The translations under genes were made by a program, and so were the position numbers. This document shows, in pieces, positions 56,035 through 64,000 of a stretch of DNA of 64,000 nucleotides. Below the pieces are notes generated by a model that was not told where the DNA came from, searched no databases, and saw only the letters and a program-made list of their open reading frames with translations. Source of the stretch: Pseudonocardia oceani. Its GTDB lineage: Bacteria; Actinomycetota; Actinomycetes; Mycobacteriales; Pseudonocardiaceae. The stretch lies in NCBI RefSeq assembly GCF_019263585.2, contig NZ_JADQDF010000001.1:4970501-5034500 (forward strand), written 5' to 3'. The stretch's first letter is position 1. Each line of letters begins with the position of its first letter.

Positions 56035-57591
56035 CTAGCCGGTGACGCCCACGCCGCGGAACGTCGGCGCGTACGCGGGCTGGTAGCCCTCCGGGAACAC
56101 GGCCCGGTCGGTCCACGCGCTGGGCGGGACGTGCGCGTGCAGCGGGAACGACTTGAGGATGCGCTTCTCCTCCTCGACCATCCGGTGCATCGCGGGCAGG
56201 CGCGCCTCCCGCGTCGAGCCGGCGAGCGCCTCCAGCCACGCCTCCTGGAACTGCGGCGTCGAGGTGTTCCACGGGTTGGCGTACTGGCCGGGCAGGCTGG
56301 CCTGGTACACCGTGGTGGGGTCCTGGAACGGCGCGCCCATGCCGGGGAACGCGTCGCCCTCCTGCCGCCCGTAGAAGGTGACGGCGGTGGTGGGCGACTC
56401 CACGACGCGGGTCTTCGCGCGCAGGCCCGCCTCGGCGAGCATGGGCACGAGCGCCTCGGCCACGGCGCGGTGGTCGTCGAGCCCGGGCACGATCATCTCG
56501 AACTCGAGGCCGTCGGGGTGCCCCGCCTCGGCCAGCAGCCGCCGGGCCAGCGCGGGGTCGTAGCCGTTCTCGCCCTCGGGCGTGACGGCCGGGTCGAACG
56601 CCCAGTAGTCGGGCGGCATGTACTGCGCCACGGGCTGCCCGATGCCGAAGAAGACGCCGTCGACGATCGCCTGCCGGTCCACCGCGTGCTGCATCGCCTG
56701 CCGCACGCGGATGTCGTCGAACGGCGGACGGCCGGTGTTCATGTACATCGACATGATCGACAGGCTCTTGGACGGGGCGGTGTTGAGCCCGGCCGCGGCG
56801 GCCTGGTCGGCCTGCGACGGGTCGAGGTAGGTCAGCTCCGCCTGCCCGGTCTGGAGCATGTTCATCCGCGTCGGCGCGGAGGTCTGCACGTAGATCTCGT
56901 AGTGCGCGGCCTTCGCGGCGTCCGGGTCCCAGTAGCCCGGGTTGCGGTCGTAGCGCGTGATCTGCCCGGGGATGTACTCGGCCAGCGTCGCCATCCCGGA
57001 GCCGACCGGGTTCTGGTCGAGGTCGGGGTTGGCGAACGCGGCCGGGCTGATCATCGAGCCGAGCGTGCCGCTGAACAGTGCGGGCAGGTTGCCGCCCGGT
57101 CCGCTCAGGTTCACGCGCGCGGTGAACTCGTCGACCACCTCGACGCCGGACACGCGGGCGAGCGCGCCCTTCTGCGTGCTGCCCTCCATCGTCATGGCCC
57201 GCTCGATGTTGGCCCGCACCGCCTCCGCGTCGAACGGCGTGCCGTCGGTGAAGCTGACGTCGTCGCGCAGGCTGAGCACGATCGCGGTGTCGTCGTCGAC
57301 GAACTCCCACGAGGTGGCCAGCTGAGGGACGAGCTCACCCGACTCGTCCTCCATGATCAGCTGGTCGTAGACGAGGCGGAAGAAGATCATGTCCCACGGG
57401 TTGGCGGACTTGTGGGGGTCGAACGTCGACGGGTTCTGCACGAACACGTAGCGGAACGTGCCCTCGGGGTCGATCTCGCCCGTGCCCGCCGAGCGCGCCG
57501 TCCCGCCGCAGGCGGACAGGACCAGCGCGAGCACGGCGAACAGGACGATCGACCATCGGGGGCGCCATCGCAGCGTCGTTGCTGAGCTCAC
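56035..57591 (-). CDS. ABC transporter substrate-binding lipoprotein, family 5 (1)
   Basis: 518 aa. Signal sequence with lipobox LSACGG (Cys 28). Family 5 (peptide/nickel/opine) features: GTFRYVFVQNPSTFDPHKSANPWDM, LVYDQLIMEDESGELVPQLATSWEF, LRDDVSFTDGTPFDAEAVRANIERA, FDDIRVRQAMQHAVDRQAIVDGVFFG. Binds a substrate outside the membrane for an Opp/Dpp-type importer. GTG start with AGGAG upstream. Tandem paralogue of the next gene; permease genes are not in the window. Confidence 0.94.
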   Translation of the reverse strand: MSSATTLRWRPRWSIVLFAVLALVLSACGGTARSAGTGEIDPEGTFRYVFVQNPSTFDPHKSANPWDMIFFRLVYDQLIMEDESGELVPQLATSWEFVDDDTAIVLSLRDDVSFTDGTPFDAEAVRANIERAMTMEGSTQKGALARVSGVEVVDEFTARVNLSGPGGNLPALFSGTLGSMISPAAFANPDLDQNPVGSGMATLAEYIPGQITRYDRNPGYWDPDAAKAAHYEIYVQTSAPTRMNMLQTGQAELTYLDPSQADQAAAAGLNTAPSKSLSIMSMYMNTGRPPFDDIRVRQAMQHAVDRQAIVDGVFFGIGQPVAQYMPPDYWAFDPAVTPEGENGYDPALARRLLAEAGHPDGLEFEMIVPGLDDHRAVAEALVPMLAEAGLRAKTRVVESPTTAVTFYGRQEGDAFPGMGAPFQDPTTVYQASLPGQYANPWNTSTPQFQEAWLEALAGSTREARLPAMHRMVEEEKRILKSFPLHAHVPPSAWTDRAVFPEGYQPAYAPTFRGVGVTG

Positions 57592-57625
57592 TTGCGATCT
57601 CCTGACAGGGGGAGGGGAGACGGGG

Positions 57626-59170
57626 TCAGCGGCTGATCGCCACGCCCCGGAACGTCGCCGCGTAGGCGGGGCGGTAGCCGTCCGGGAACAGGACGGCGTC
57701 GGTCCACACGCTGGGCGGCTGGGCGGCGAAGATGCCGAACTGCCGCAGCAGCCCCTTCTCCGCCTCGATCATGCGGTGCACGGCGGGCAGCCGGGCCTCG
57801 CGGGTGTCGCCGCGCAGGGAGTCGTCCCAGGCCTGCGTGAACTCCGGCGACGTGGTGTTCCACGGGTTGGTGAACTGCCCCGTCAGGTTCGACTCGTACT
57901 GGTTGGACGGGTCGGTGAACGGGGCCTGGGCCCCGATGTAGGCGTCGCCCTCCTGGCGGCCGAAGAACGTGGCCGGCGTGGTGGCGGGCTCGACCACCTG
58001 GGTGCGGGCCCGGATGCCGACCTCGGCCAGCATCGGGAGCACCGCCTCGGCCACCGTGCGGTGGTCGTCGAGGGCGGGGATGAGCATGTCGAAGTCGAGC
58101 CCGTCCGGGTAGCCGGCCTCGGCGAGCAGGGCGCGGGCCCGGGCGGGGTCGTAGCCGTGCTCGGGGGAGTCCGCCGCCACCGCCGGGTCGTAGGCCCAGT
58201 GGCCGGGCGGGATCAGCTGCGCGACCGGCTCGCCGATGCCGAAGAAGACCCCGTCGACGATCGCCTGGCGGTCGACGGCGTGCTCCATCGCCTGCCGCAC
58301 GCGGATGTCGTCGAACGGCGGGGACCCCGTGTTCATCGTCATCCGGAAGATCGTCGTGCTCACCGAGGGCTCCACGTTGAGCCCGGCCGCCACCGCCTGG
58401 TCCTGCGTGGACGGGTCCAGGTAGGTCATGTCGACCTGCCCGCTGAGCAGCATGTTGAGCCGCGTCGGCGACGAGGTCTGCACGAGGACGTCGACGCCGG
58501 CCACGCGCACCGCGTCCGGGTCCCAGTAGCCCTCGGCGCGGCTGTAGCGCGAGACCTGGCCCGGGATGTGCTCGACGAGGGTGAACATGCCGGAGCCGAC
58601 GGGGTTCTGGTCGAGGTCGGGGTTGTCGAAGGCCGCCGGGCTGATCATGGAGCCGTGGCGCTCGGTGAACAGCGCGGGCAGGTTGCCGCCGGGCGCGTTC
58701 AGCGTGATGCGCACGCTGGTCGGATCCGGCGCCTCGACGCTCTCGATCGCCCGGAGCGCGCCGGCGAGCGTGCCGCCCTCCAGGGTGCGGGCGCGGTCGA
58801 GGTTGGCCACGACCGCCGCGGAGTCGAACGGTGTGCCGTCGTGGAAGACGACGTCGTCGCGCAGGGTCAGTGCCAGGACGCGGCCCTCGTCGAGGAACTC
58901 GTAGCCCGTGGCGAGCATCGGGACGATGTCCCCGTCGGCGTCCTCCTGCAGGAGCTGGTCGTAGACCAGCCGGAGGTTGACCATGTCCCAGGCGTTGCCG
59001 GAGCGGTGCGGGTCGAAGGTGGATGTCGACTGCACGAACGCGTAGCGCAGGACGGCCTCGGGATCGGGCTCGCCACCGGCGGCGCGCCCGGCACCCGCAC
59101 CGCCGCAGGCGGTGAGGGCGAGCGCGAGGACGGCGACGAGGCCGGTGAGCAGGCGGCGGGGCGCGGACAC
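57626..59170 (-). CDS. ABC transporter substrate-binding lipoprotein, family 5 (2)
   Basis: 514 aa from GTG 59170; GTG 59194 is an alternative that overlaps the SDR gene. Lipobox LTACGG (Cys 22) after a twin-arginine-like n-region (SAPRRLL). Same blocks as its paralogue: STSTFDPHRSGNAWDM, LRDDVVFHDGTPFDSAAVVANLDRA, NPDLDQNPVGSGMFTL, FDDIRVRQAMEHAVDRQAIVDGVFFG. Four nt separate its start from the upstream SDR stop, so it is translated as part of the large operon. Confidence 0.93.
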   Translation of the reverse strand: MSAPRRLLTGLVAVLALALTACGGAGAGRAAGGEPDPEAVLRYAFVQSTSTFDPHRSGNAWDMVNLRLVYDQLLQEDADGDIVPMLATGYEFLDEGRVLALTLRDDVVFHDGTPFDSAAVVANLDRARTLEGGTLAGALRAIESVEAPDPTSVRITLNAPGGNLPALFTERHGSMISPAAFDNPDLDQNPVGSGMFTLVEHIPGQVSRYSRAEGYWDPDAVRVAGVDVLVQTSSPTRLNMLLSGQVDMTYLDPSTQDQAVAAGLNVEPSVSTTIFRMTMNTGSPPFDDIRVRQAMEHAVDRQAIVDGVFFGIGEPVAQLIPPGHWAYDPAVAADSPEHGYDPARARALLAEAGYPDGLDFDMLIPALDDHRTVAEAVLPMLAEVGIRARTQVVEPATTPATFFGRQEGDAYIGAQAPFTDPSNQYESNLTGQFTNPWNTTSPEFTQAWDDSLRGDTREARLPAVHRMIEAEKGLLRQFGIFAAQPPSVWTDAVLFPDGYRPAYAATFRGVAISR

Positions 59171-59174
59171 CGGC

Positions 59175-59972
59175 TCAGCCCGTGAACTGTCCACCGGCCG
59201 GGAGCAGCAGCTGCCCGGTCGTGAACGAGGACTCGTCGGAGGCGAGGAACAGGCAGGTCGCCGCGATCTCCTCGGGGCGGCCCAGCCGGTTCATCGGCGT
59301 GATGGACATGGCGAGGTCGTAGGCGGTGGTGTTGTCCTCGATCCCGGCGATCATCGGGGTGGCGGTGTAGCCCGGCCCGACGGCGTTGACGCGGATGCCG
59401 GTGGCGGCCAGCTCCAGCGCGAGGACCTTGGTGAGCATGTGCACGCCGGCCTTGGACACGCAGTAGGGCGCCGCCCCGGCCAGCGGGATCTTCGCCGCGC
59501 TGGACGCGATCGTGACGATCGAGCCGCCGGTGCCCTGCTCGAGCATCTGCCGAGCCAGTGCCCGGCAGGTGAGCATCACGCCGGTGATGTTGATGTCGAG
59601 CACGCGGGTGAACGCCTCCGTGGCCAGGTTGACCAGGTGCGTGGAGCGCTCGCCCGCGGCGCGGGTCTGCACGTTGCTGGGGCCCGCGGCGGTCGCGATC
59701 CCCGCGGACGCGACGCCGACGTCGACCTTCCCGAACTCGGCGACGGCCGCGGCGACGAGCGCGTCGCACTGCTCCTCGCTGGTGGTGTCGGTGCGGACGT
59801 AGAGGGCGCGCCGGCCCGCCTTCTCGACCAGGCGGACCGTGTCGTCGGCGGGGGCGAGGTCGCCGACGACGACGTCGGCGCCCTCCTCGGCGAACCGGGC
59901 CGCGGTGGCCTGGCCGATGCCGCTGGCGCCGCCGGTGATCACGGCGACCTTGCCCTCGAGCGCTGCGCTCAT
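59175..59972 (-). CDS. SDR family oxidoreductase
   Basis: 265 aa. TGGASGIGQATAARFAEEGADVVVGDLAP, catalytic Ser in IASSAAKIP and YCVSK, ASDESSFTTGQLLLPAGG at the end. GGAAGGA precedes the ATG. There is an insertion between NAD strand 4 and helix 4 (AGPSNVQTRAAGERST). Lies between an MDR reductase gene and two binding-protein genes in the same orientation. Confidence 0.92.
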   Translation of the reverse strand: MSAALEGKVAVITGGASGIGQATAARFAEEGADVVVGDLAPADDTVRLVEKAGRRALYVRTDTTSEEQCDALVAAAVAEFGKVDVGVASAGIATAAGPSNVQTRAAGERSTHLVNLATEAFTRVLDINITGVMLTCRALARQMLEQGTGGSIVTIASSAAKIPLAGAAPYCVSKAGVHMLTKVLALELAATGIRVNAVGPGYTATPMIAGIEDNTTAYDLAMSITPMNRLGRPEEIAATCLFLASDESSFTTGQLLLPAGGQFTG

Positions 59973-60025
59973 GGGGGTCCTTCCCTTCGGTGGATGGCCT
60001 GCTGTGGGTGCTGCTCGGGGGTGGG

Positions 60026-60997
60026 TCAGAACGTGAGGACGAGCCGGCCGCGGACGCCGCCGGCCTCCAGGCGCTCGTGGGCCGACGCCGCCTCGGCGGC
60101 GGGGACCGTGCCGGCCAGGCGCAGCGTCAGCCGCCCCCGGACGACGAGGTCGGCGAGCCGGGCGATGCCCGCGCCGTCGTGCAGGTGGTCGCGCACCCGG
60201 ACCGGGTGCACGCGGATGCCGCGCTCGGCCGGCCCGTCCCAGAAGCGGACGGTGGCCAGGGCGCCGCCGTCGCGCACGATGCCCAGCGCTCCCGCGTCGA
60301 GGACGGCGGCGTCGAGCAGCCCGTCGACGCCGCCGGGCACCGCGGCCCGGAACGCCGCGACCTCCTCGCGCGGGTCGCGCGACGAGCGCACCACGACGTC
60401 GGCGCCCAGGGAGGCGACCAGCTCCTCGTCGGCGGCGCTCGCGTCGGCGACCACGGTGAGCCCGGCCGCCCGGCCGAGCTCGATCGCGTAGCCGCCGACC
60501 GCGCCCGCCGCCCCGGTCACCCCGAGCACGGCACCGGGCGGCAGCGCCAGGTGCGCGAGCGCCGAGACGACGGTGAGGCCGTTCATCGGCAGGGTCGACG
60601 CCTCGGCGTCGCCGATGCCGTCGGGGATCGCGGCCGCCGCGTCGGCGGGGACCACGACCTGCTCCGCGTAGGCCCCGCCGTGGCGACGTCGCGGCATGAC
60701 GATCGCCATGACGCGGTCGCCGACGCTCCAGGGGGCGGTACCCGCGACGGAGGTGTCCCCGACGGCGTCCACGGTGCCCGCGAGCTCCATCCCGGGGATC
60801 CACGGCGGGTCCAGGCCCTCCTCGGGCGCCGGGCCGAGCTGGCGGTAGACGGTGTCGGTCGGGTTCACCGCGGCCGCGCGCACGCGGATGCGGATCTCCC
60901 CGGGGCCGGGCTCGGGCACGGGCAGCTCGACCAGCCGCAGCGCCGCGGGGCCGCCGGGCTCGCGCACGCCTACCGCACGCATGGTGGGGCCGTTCAC
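60026..60997 (-). CDS. NADP-dependent quinone oxidoreductase-like MDR protein
   Basis: 323 aa. Zinc-free MDR: N-terminal MRAVGVREPGGPAALRLVELPVPEPGPGEIRIRVRAAAVNPTD, PGMELAGTVDAVG, and Rossmann motif GVTGAAGAVGGYAIELGRAAG. Reduces a quinone or enone with NADPH. The GTG start overlaps the stop of the upstream alcohol dehydrogenase (GTGA). Part of the right-hand operon. Confidence 0.9.
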   Translation of the reverse strand: MNGPTMRAVGVREPGGPAALRLVELPVPEPGPGEIRIRVRAAAVNPTDTVYRQLGPAPEEGLDPPWIPGMELAGTVDAVGDTSVAGTAPWSVGDRVMAIVMPRRRHGGAYAEQVVVPADAAAAIPDGIGDAEASTLPMNGLTVVSALAHLALPPGAVLGVTGAAGAVGGYAIELGRAAGLTVVADASAADEELVASLGADVVVRSSRDPREEVAAFRAAVPGGVDGLLDAAVLDAGALGIVRDGGALATVRFWDGPAERGIRVHPVRVRDHLHDGAGIARLADLVVRGRLTLRLAGTVPAAEAASAHERLEAGGVRGRLVLTF

Positions 60998-62037
60998 CGG
61001 TCACGCACCACGACGACCTTGACCGAGCCGTCCACCGCGTGCTGCGTCGCGAACGCCTCCTCGACGCGCGACAGGGGCACGCGGTGCGACACCAGCGGTG
61101 CGACCTGCACGGCGCCCGTCGCCAGCAGCCGCAGCGCCTCCGCGGCGTCGTCGGCGGTGTAGGCGAAGCTGCCCAGCAGGCGCAGCTCCTTCTGCACCAC
61201 GGTGTTGAGGTCCACGGCGGGCGTCGAGCTGGTGAGCCCGGCGAGCGCGACGGTGCCGGCGGCCCGGGTCACCGCGGTGGCCAGCTCCAGCATCGGCAGG
61301 GCGCCCGAGCACTCGACGAACGCGGCGACGTTCCCGCTGCCCGCCTGGTACGGCGACGTCGAGGTGCCCCAGCGGTCGAGCACGTGCGCGCGGACGTCCT
61401 CGGTGCGCGGGTCGAGGACCGGGGCGCCGGTGAGTGCCGCGGCCGCGAGCCGCGGCGCCGACACGTCGATCCCCAGCACCTCGGTGCAGCCCAGGGCGAG
61501 CAGGACGCGCAGCACGCACTGCCCGATCGACCCGAGCCCGGAGACGACGACGGGCTGCGCCGGGTCGACGGCGGCGTGCCGCACGACCCGCACCGCCACC
61601 GAGAGCGGTTCGAGGAACGCGCCCTCCTCGAAGCTCAGCGCGTCGGGCAGCCGGTGCAGCTTGGCGTCGTCGGCGCGCGGGACGAGCACCTGGTCGGCCA
61701 GCCCGCCGCGGGCGCTGCTGCCCGGGGCCGCGCACAGGTTGGTGCGCCCGGCGCGGCACTGCGCGCAGGTGCCGCACGGGCCCATCGGGATCACGGCCAC
61801 GCGGTCCCCGACCGTCCACGACGCCACGGCGTCGCCGACGCGGCTCACGGTGCCGGAGAACTCGTGGCCCATGGCGGCGCCCTCGGTGATCCAGGCGCCC
61901 TCCGCGAACGCGTGGACGTCGGAGCCGCAGATGCCGCAGGCCTCGACGTCGAGCACCACGGCGTCGGGACCGGGTTCGGGGTCGGGCTCGTCGACGAGGG
62001 CGACCGAGCCGATGCCCTGCCAGCGCGTGGTCCTCAT
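60994..62037 (-). CDS. Zinc-dependent medium-chain alcohol/polyol dehydrogenase
   Basis: 347 aa. Catalytic zinc region CGICGSDVHAF and GHEFSGTV, structural zinc cysteines CGTCAQCRAGRTNLC, cofactor motif SGLGSIGQCVLRVLLALG with an acidic residue after beta-2 (GIDVS) indicating NAD. Resembles threonine/sorbitol dehydrogenase-type enzymes. ATG 62037 overlaps the OppF stop (ATGA); the longer upstream frame has no support. Confidence 0.92.
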   Translation of the reverse strand: MRTTRWQGIGSVALVDEPDPEPGPDAVVLDVEACGICGSDVHAFAEGAWITEGAAMGHEFSGTVSRVGDAVASWTVGDRVAVIPMGPCGTCAQCRAGRTNLCAAPGSSARGGLADQVLVPRADDAKLHRLPDALSFEEGAFLEPLSVAVRVVRHAAVDPAQPVVVSGLGSIGQCVLRVLLALGCTEVLGIDVSAPRLAAAALTGAPVLDPRTEDVRAHVLDRWGTSTSPYQAGSGNVAAFVECSGALPMLELATAVTRAAGTVALAGLTSSTPAVDLNTVVQKELRLLGSFAYTADDAAEALRLLATGAVQVAPLVSHRVPLSRVEEAFATQHAVDGSVKVVVVRDR

Positions 62038-63086
62038 GCCGGCACCCCCGCGCGGCCGCGGCCCAGCGTCCGGACCGACGCGCCCGCCAGGCCGGGGCCC
62101 GACGTGTGCAGGTGGCACGACACCGAGCCGGAGCCCAGCGCCCGCGTCGGCACCGGCACCTCGGTGCGGCAGACGTCCATGACGTAGGGGCAGCGGGTGT
62201 GGAACCGGCAGCCCGGCGGCACGCGCGACGGGTCGGGCGGGTCGCCGGCCAGCACGATCCGCTCGCGTTCGCGCTGCGCGCGCGGCGAGGGCACCGGCAC
62301 GGCCGAGAGCAGCGCCTCGGTGTAGGGGTGCGCCGGGGAGTCGAAGACGCGGGCGGCGTCGCCGTGCTCGACGATCTGCCCCAGGTACATCACCGCGACC
62401 CGGTCGGAGATGTGGCGGACGACCGACAGGTCGTGGGCGATGAACAGGTAGGTGAGCCCGATGGCCGCCGACAGCTCCTCCAGCAGCCCGATCACCTGGT
62501 TCTGGGTGGAGACGTCCAGCGCGCTGACGGCCTCGTCGAGCACCAGGATCCTCGGGTCGGCGGCGATGGCCCGGGCGATGGTCAGGCGCTGGCGCTGCCC
62601 GCCGGAGAACTCGTGCGGGTAGCGCATCATGTACTCGGGCGGCAGCCCGACCCGGTGCAGCAGCTCGGCCACCCGCTCGGCCTTCTCCCGGCGCGACAGG
62701 TCGAGGTGCACGTCCAGCGGCTCGCCCACCGACTCCCGGATCAGCATCGACGGGTCCAGCGACGAGTACGGGTCCTGGAAGACCATCTGGATGTCGCGCC
62801 GGGCCGCGCGCAGCTGCCGCGGCGGCAGGCCGAGCAGCTCGCGCCCGTCCAGGCGCACCGACCCGGAGGTGGGCTCGACGAGCCGCATCAGCCCGCGCGC
62901 GGTCGTCGACTTCCCGCAGCCGCTCTCCCCGACGAGCCCGACCGTCTCTCCCGCGTGCAGCTGGAAGCTGACGCCGTCGACGGCCCGCACGGGCGGGGGA
63001 GCGGGCCGGAACAGCCTCCGGCGGGAGGGGAACCCGACGACGAGGTCCTCGACGTCGAGCAGCGGAACGGTCGGCGACGCGGTCAC
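62034..63086 (-). CDS. Oligopeptide-type ABC transporter ATP-binding protein (OppF-like)
   Basis: 350 aa. Walker A GESGCGKSTTARGL, Q-loop VFQDPYSSLDP, signature FSGGQRQRLTIARA, Walker B ILVLDEAVSALD, H-loop FIAHDLS, and the C-terminal oligo_HPY zone with a cysteine cluster (GCRFHTRCPY, CRTE, CHLH). Note Ala where the usual DEPTSALD has Pro-Thr or Pro. GTG 63086 overlaps the OppD stop (GTGA). Powers import together with the binding lipoproteins encoded downstream. Confidence 0.95.
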   Translation of the reverse strand: MTASPTVPLLDVEDLVVGFPSRRRLFRPAPPPVRAVDGVSFQLHAGETVGLVGESGCGKSTTARGLMRLVEPTSGSVRLDGRELLGLPPRQLRAARRDIQMVFQDPYSSLDPSMLIRESVGEPLDVHLDLSRREKAERVAELLHRVGLPPEYMMRYPHEFSGGQRQRLTIARAIAADPRILVLDEAVSALDVSTQNQVIGLLEELSAAIGLTYLFIAHDLSVVRHISDRVAVMYLGQIVEHGDAARVFDSPAHPYTEALLSAVPVPSPRAQRERERIVLAGDPPDPSRVPPGCRFHTRCPYVMDVCRTEVPVPTRALGSGSVSCHLHTSGPGLAGASVRTLGRGRAGVPA

Positions 63087-64000
63087 GCGGTACCTCGCAG
63101 GGTCAGCTCGCGGTGCCGCAGGCACCGCACGGGGCGGTCGGGGTCGGGGCGTTCGAGGACCGGTGAGCCGCCGGTGCGGCACTCCGCCTGCGCGTACCGG
63201 CAGCGCGGGTGGAACCGGCAGCCCTCGGGCATGCCGCCGACGCGGGGCGGCGAGCCGGGGATGCTCTCCAGCGCCGCCGCCGGCTGGTCCATCCGCGGCA
63301 TCGCGGCCAGCAGCCCCTCCATGTAGGGATGGCGGGGGTGCTCGAACAGGTCGTCGACCGGGGCGCCCTCCACGATCTGCCCGGCGTACATGACGAGCAC
63401 GCGGTCGCAGACGTCGGCGACGACGCCCAGGTCGTGGGTGATGACGATGACCGACATGCCGTGCTCGCGCTGGATCTCCCGCAGCAGCTCGAGGATCTGG
63501 GCCTGCACGGTGACGTCGAGCGCGGTCGTCGGCTCGTCGGCGATGATCACGTCGGGGTTGCAGGCGAGCGCGATCGCGATCATCACGCGCTGCCGCATCC
63601 CGCCCGAGAACTCGAAGGGGTACTGGCGGGCCCGCCGGCCCGGGTCGGGCACCCCGACCCGCTCGAGCAGCGCGACCGCGCGGGCCCAGGACGCCTTCCG
63701 CGACAGGCCCTCGTGCCGGCGCAGCACCTCGGCGATCTGGTCGCCGACCGTGAACGCCGGGTTCAGGCTCGTCATCGGCTCCTGGAAGATCATCGCGATG
63801 TTCGGCCCGCGGACGTCGGACATCTGCTTCGGGGTGAGCCCGGTGAGGTCGTGGTCGAGCACCCGGAGCGTGGTGGCGCGGACGCGGGTCTGCCGCGGCG
63901 GCATCAGGCCGGCGATCGACAGGCAGGTCACACTCTTGCCCGAGCCGGACTCGCCGACGATGCCGAGCGTCTCGCCGCGGGCGACGGCGAAGCTCACGCC
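63083..64000 (-). CDS. Oligopeptide-type ABC transporter ATP-binding protein (OppD-like), 5' end beyond window
   Basis: About 305 residues visible. Walker A GESGSGKSVTCLSI, Q-loop IFQEPMTSLNP, signature FSGGMRQRVMIAIA, Walker B VIIADEPTTALD, H-loop VITHDLG, and C-terminal oligo_HPY cysteines (GCRFHPRCRYAQAECR). The N-terminal strand lies beyond the right edge, where permease genes would be expected. The internal GTG at 63997 is not a true start. Confidence 0.95.
   Translation of the reverse strand, partial: GVSFAVARGETLGIVGESGSGKSVTCLSIAGLMPPRQTRVRATTLRVLDHDLTGLTPKQMSDVRGPNIAMIFQEPMTSLNPAFTVGDQIAEVLRRHEGLSRKASWARAVALLERVGVPDPGRRARQYPFEFSGGMRQRVMIAIALACNPDVIIADEPTTALDVTVQAQILELLREIQREHGMSVIVITHDLGVVADVCDRVLVMYAGQIVEGAPVDDLFEHPRHPYMEGLLAAMPRMDQPAAALESIPGSPPRVGGMPEGCRFHPRCRYAQAECRTGGSPVLERPDPDRPVRCLRHRELTLRGTA

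Overview
The window is very GC-rich, tightly packed chromosomal DNA from an actinobacterium. Several features point there: a mycothiol-dependent maleylpyruvate isomerase, a two-domain glnE, F420-type (DDN-like and LLM) oxidoreductases, a DUF222/13E12 HNH gene with an actinobacterial LexA box, and many genes whose -10 hexamer sits 6-8 nt before the start codon (leaderless mRNAs). A Pseudonocardia-like organism is a reasonable guess, but this is inference. No rRNA, tRNA, CRISPR array, transposase or phage gene was seen.

Layout. 0-7 kb: a class I fumarase cut by the left edge, a lone CoxL-like molybdenum hydroxylase subunit, a serine hydrolase, and the lower gentisate-type pair (FAH-family hydrolase plus maleylpyruvate isomerase). 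6.7-12.5 kb: housekeeping-like genes (RNB ribonuclease, GCS2-like ligase, glnE). 12.5-17.2 kb: LysE exporter, a MerR regulator with a 19-bp-spacer promoter, and a four-gene operon joined by 4-nt overlaps whose last gene (EamA) appears to start with CTG. 17.2-25.1 kb: class III aminotransferase, then CoxL2-pxpA-BCCP-biotin carboxylase-pxpB-pxpC, apparently a biotin-dependent lactam/heterocycle-processing operon. 25.1-28.4 kb: a hairpin repeat, the SOS-box DUF222 nuclease, a stress membrane protein and gene remnants. 28.4-35.7 kb: an amidohydrolase divergent from an IclR regulator, followed by an operon of CoA transferase, citryl-CoA-lyase-like protein, intradiol dioxygenase, MDR reductase and MetE-like protein; the two promoter regions share the operator-like motif GTCCG-N5-CGGAC. 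35.7-44 kb: RNase HI, small proteins, a crotonase, a degenerate ABC-type ATPase, three pseudogene remnants, an HxlR-SRPBCC-LLM cluster and a SNF2 helicase. 44-47.7 kb: Rieske oxygenase plus monomeric sarcosine oxidase, divergent from a LysR gene, fitting N-methyl compound demethylation. 47.7-51.8 kb: two tandem paralogous GAF/PucR regulators. 51.8-64 kb: a long minus-strand catabolic and uptake cluster (LLM monooxygenase, EthD-like protein, three SDRs, alpha/beta hydrolase, two tandem family-5 binding lipoproteins, two MDR enzymes, OppF, OppD), open at the right edge.

Most of the window is accessory catabolism: separate, locally regulated modules that each couple an oxygenase, hydroxylase or hydrolase to downstream CoA, SDR or MDR enzymes. 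The true substrates cannot be read from sequence. The two modules most likely to hold undescribed chemistry are the CoxL/Pxp/biotin operon and the IclR-controlled amidohydrolase/dioxygenase/citryl-CoA-lyase/MetE-like cluster.
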